DNA from: Deltaproteobacteria bacterium
Lineage (GTDB): Bacteria; Desulfobacterota; DSM-4660; Desulfatiglandales; HGW-15
Direction of reading: 5' to 3'
Assembly: GCA_016929815.1 (NCBI GenBank)
Contig: JAFGIC010000510.1
Span: 1 to 6,398 of the forward strand
DNA length: 6,398 nt
Part shown: positions 5,211 to 6,398 of the stretch, in pieces
How the letters are laid out: each line of letters starts with the position of its first letter
How positions within the stretch are numbered: position 1 is the first letter of the stretch
Notes under the pieces: generated by a model
Databases searched by the model: none
Told to the model about the DNA's origin: nothing
What the model saw: only the letters and a program-made list of their open reading frames with translations
Position numbers and translations under genes: made by a program

Positions 5211-6398
5211 ATGGCACAGCAAAGCAAGATACTAGTCACTGAAAAAGGCACCTATGATCTTTCTGCGTACAGATGGGATGACAATCTGTTTTCTGATATC
5301 CTTATCAAGGAAAACCCCATAAACAGTGACCAGGCCATAGATATAAGCCGATCCTTGAGGGAAGAGATCCTGAAGATGGAACTCAGGACAATCACCATGC
5401 CTCTCCTGGAAGAGATAGTAGAGGCCAAGCTGATAGAACACGGGCTGACAAAGACGGGGCCTATAAAGCTTGACGGTTCATTGTTTCTCAAGGAGGAATT
5501 GAATCTTTCGGATAATGCAAGGACCGTATTAAAGAAGAGGTATCTGATAAAAGACAGCAACGGCAAGGTTATTGAGACACCGGAACAGATGTTTAAGAGA
5601 GTGGCTCACCATATCGCCCTGGCAGAGAAAAACTACGGCGACGCGTCACAGATGGAAAAGATAGAAGAGACATTCTACCGGATGATGACGGAGTTCAGGT
5701 TCCTGCCCAATTCCCCGACACTGATGAACGCGGGACAGCGTCTGGGCCAGCTTGCTGCCTGTTTTGTCCTTCCCGTTGAAGACAGTATGGAGGGGATATT
5801 TGACTCATTGAAAAATGCGGCTCTTATCCACAAATCCGGAGGGGGAACAGGCTTTTCCTTTTCCCGCCTGAGGGCAAGGAACAGCAGGGTCGGGACAACG
5901 GGGGGCATCGCCTCCGGACCGATTTCCTTCATGAAGATCTTTAATACCGCCACGGAACAGGTAAAGCAGGGAGGCACCCGAAGGGGTGCCAACATGGGCA
6001 TCCTCAGGGTGGATCATCCTGATATCATGGATTTTATATCATGTAAAAAGAGCAACAAGGACCTTGAAAACTTCAATATCTCCGTAGCCGTTACCGATTC
6101 CTTTATGGAAGCGCTCAAGGAGGGTTCAAACTATGACCTTATCGACCCCAGGGAAGGCCTCAAGGTCAGCGAATTAAACGCCACGGACGTATTTCAATCC
6201 ATCGTAAAGCAGGCGTGGGAAAACGGGGACCCAGGCATAATATTCCTTGACAGGATTAACGCGGATAATCCCACGCCCGAAATCGGGCAGATAGAGAGCA
6301 CCAACCCCTGCGGTGAGCAGCCGCTCCTCCCCCTGGAGGCATGCAACCTGGGATCGATTAATCTTGCCAGGTATGTTATTAAGAATGATGAAAATCCA
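5211..6398 (+). CDS. nrdJ: Class II (adenosylcobalamin-dependent) ribonucleotide reductase, C-terminus cut off by window edge
   Basis: The frame is open for 396 codons from ATG 5211 (GGAGG 5 bases upstream) to the window end, so the C-terminal part is missing. The enzyme reduces ribonucleotides to deoxyribonucleotides for DNA synthesis, using adenosylcobalamin to make a thiyl radical; it works with or without oxygen. Recognisable segments are LSDNARTVLKKRYLIKD (99-115), FLPNSPTLMNAG (164-175), Cys184 in LAACFVLPVEDSM (first redox cysteine), HKSGGGTGFSFSRLR (207-221), VKQGGTRRGANMG (251-263), and the active-site NPCGE (365-369) with radical Cys367. The class II call rests on the overall resemblance to B12-type NrdJ; no NrdB partner is visible, but the right flank is unseen. 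Residues 1-95 occupy the place of an ATP-cone but lack a clear VxKRDG motif, so the allosteric domain may be degenerate. The promoter carries an NrdR-type operator. Confidence 0.92.
   Translation, partial: MAQQSKILVTEKGTYDLSAYRWDDNLFSDILIKENPINSDQAIDISRSLREEILKMELRTITMPLLEEIVEAKLIEHGLTKTGPIKLDGSLFLKEELNLSDNARTVLKKRYLIKDSNGKVIETPEQMFKRVAHHIALAEKNYGDASQMEKIEETFYRMMTEFRFLPNSPTLMNAGQRLGQLAACFVLPVEDSMEGIFDSLKNAALIHKSGGGTGFSFSRLRARNSRVGTTGGIASGPISFMKIFNTATEQVKQGGTRRGANMGILRVDHPDIMDFISCKKSNKDLENFNISVAVTDSFMEALKEGSNYDLIDPREGLKVSELNATDVFQSIVKQAWENGDPGIIFLDRINADNPTPEIGQIESTNPCGEQPLLPLEACNLGSINLARYVIKNDENP

Noticed and set aside
5252..6017. Several minus-strand open frames opposite nrdJ
   Set aside because: All lie across conserved ribonucleotide reductase coding sequence and have no family resemblance.

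Overview
The window looks like chromosomal DNA from a Gram-negative anaerobe. Two secreted outer-membrane beta-barrel proteins imply a diderm cell. A tungsten/molybdenum-type aldehyde:ferredoxin oxidoreductase (AOR) with its own MoaD-like partner, plus a class II (B12-dependent) ribonucleotide reductase, fit a strict or facultative anaerobe. The combination is typical of Desulfobacterota (former Deltaproteobacteria) or similar lineages. That placement is inference; no 16S or other marker gene is present. I see no transposase, integrase, CRISPR array, tRNA or rRNA.

Layout from left to right. On the minus strand, positions 1-1502 hold two consecutive outer-membrane beta-barrel genes; the downstream one runs off the left edge. 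Positions 1723-4290 hold three minus-strand genes that read as one unit, in transcription order: a GNAT acetyltransferase, a compact AOR, and a MoaD-like small protein with a C-terminal Gly-Gly. A near-consensus sigma-70 promoter (4351-4380) stands in front of this unit. A strong symmetrical terminator hairpin (4398-4435) separates it from a minus-strand small heat-shock protein gene (4461-4895). The 315-base divergent region 4896-5210 separates hsp20 from nrdJ, the only plus-strand gene, which starts at 5211 and runs off the right edge.

The most interesting regulatory structure is the nrdJ promoter. An exact TTGACA, a 17-base spacer and TAAAAT surround a perfect 16-base palindrome that closely matches the NrdR box, so repression by NrdR is a strong prediction. 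The leader after this promoter can fold into a 13-bp hairpin. Functionally, AOR and its MoaD-like neighbour are expected to act together: MoaD-type proteins supply sulfur for the pterin dithiolene that holds W or Mo. Hsp20 and NrdJ are housekeeping or stress genes. I found no clearly new multi-gene system; the GNAT-AOR-MoaD unit and the NrdR-type nrdJ control are the parts most worth checking.
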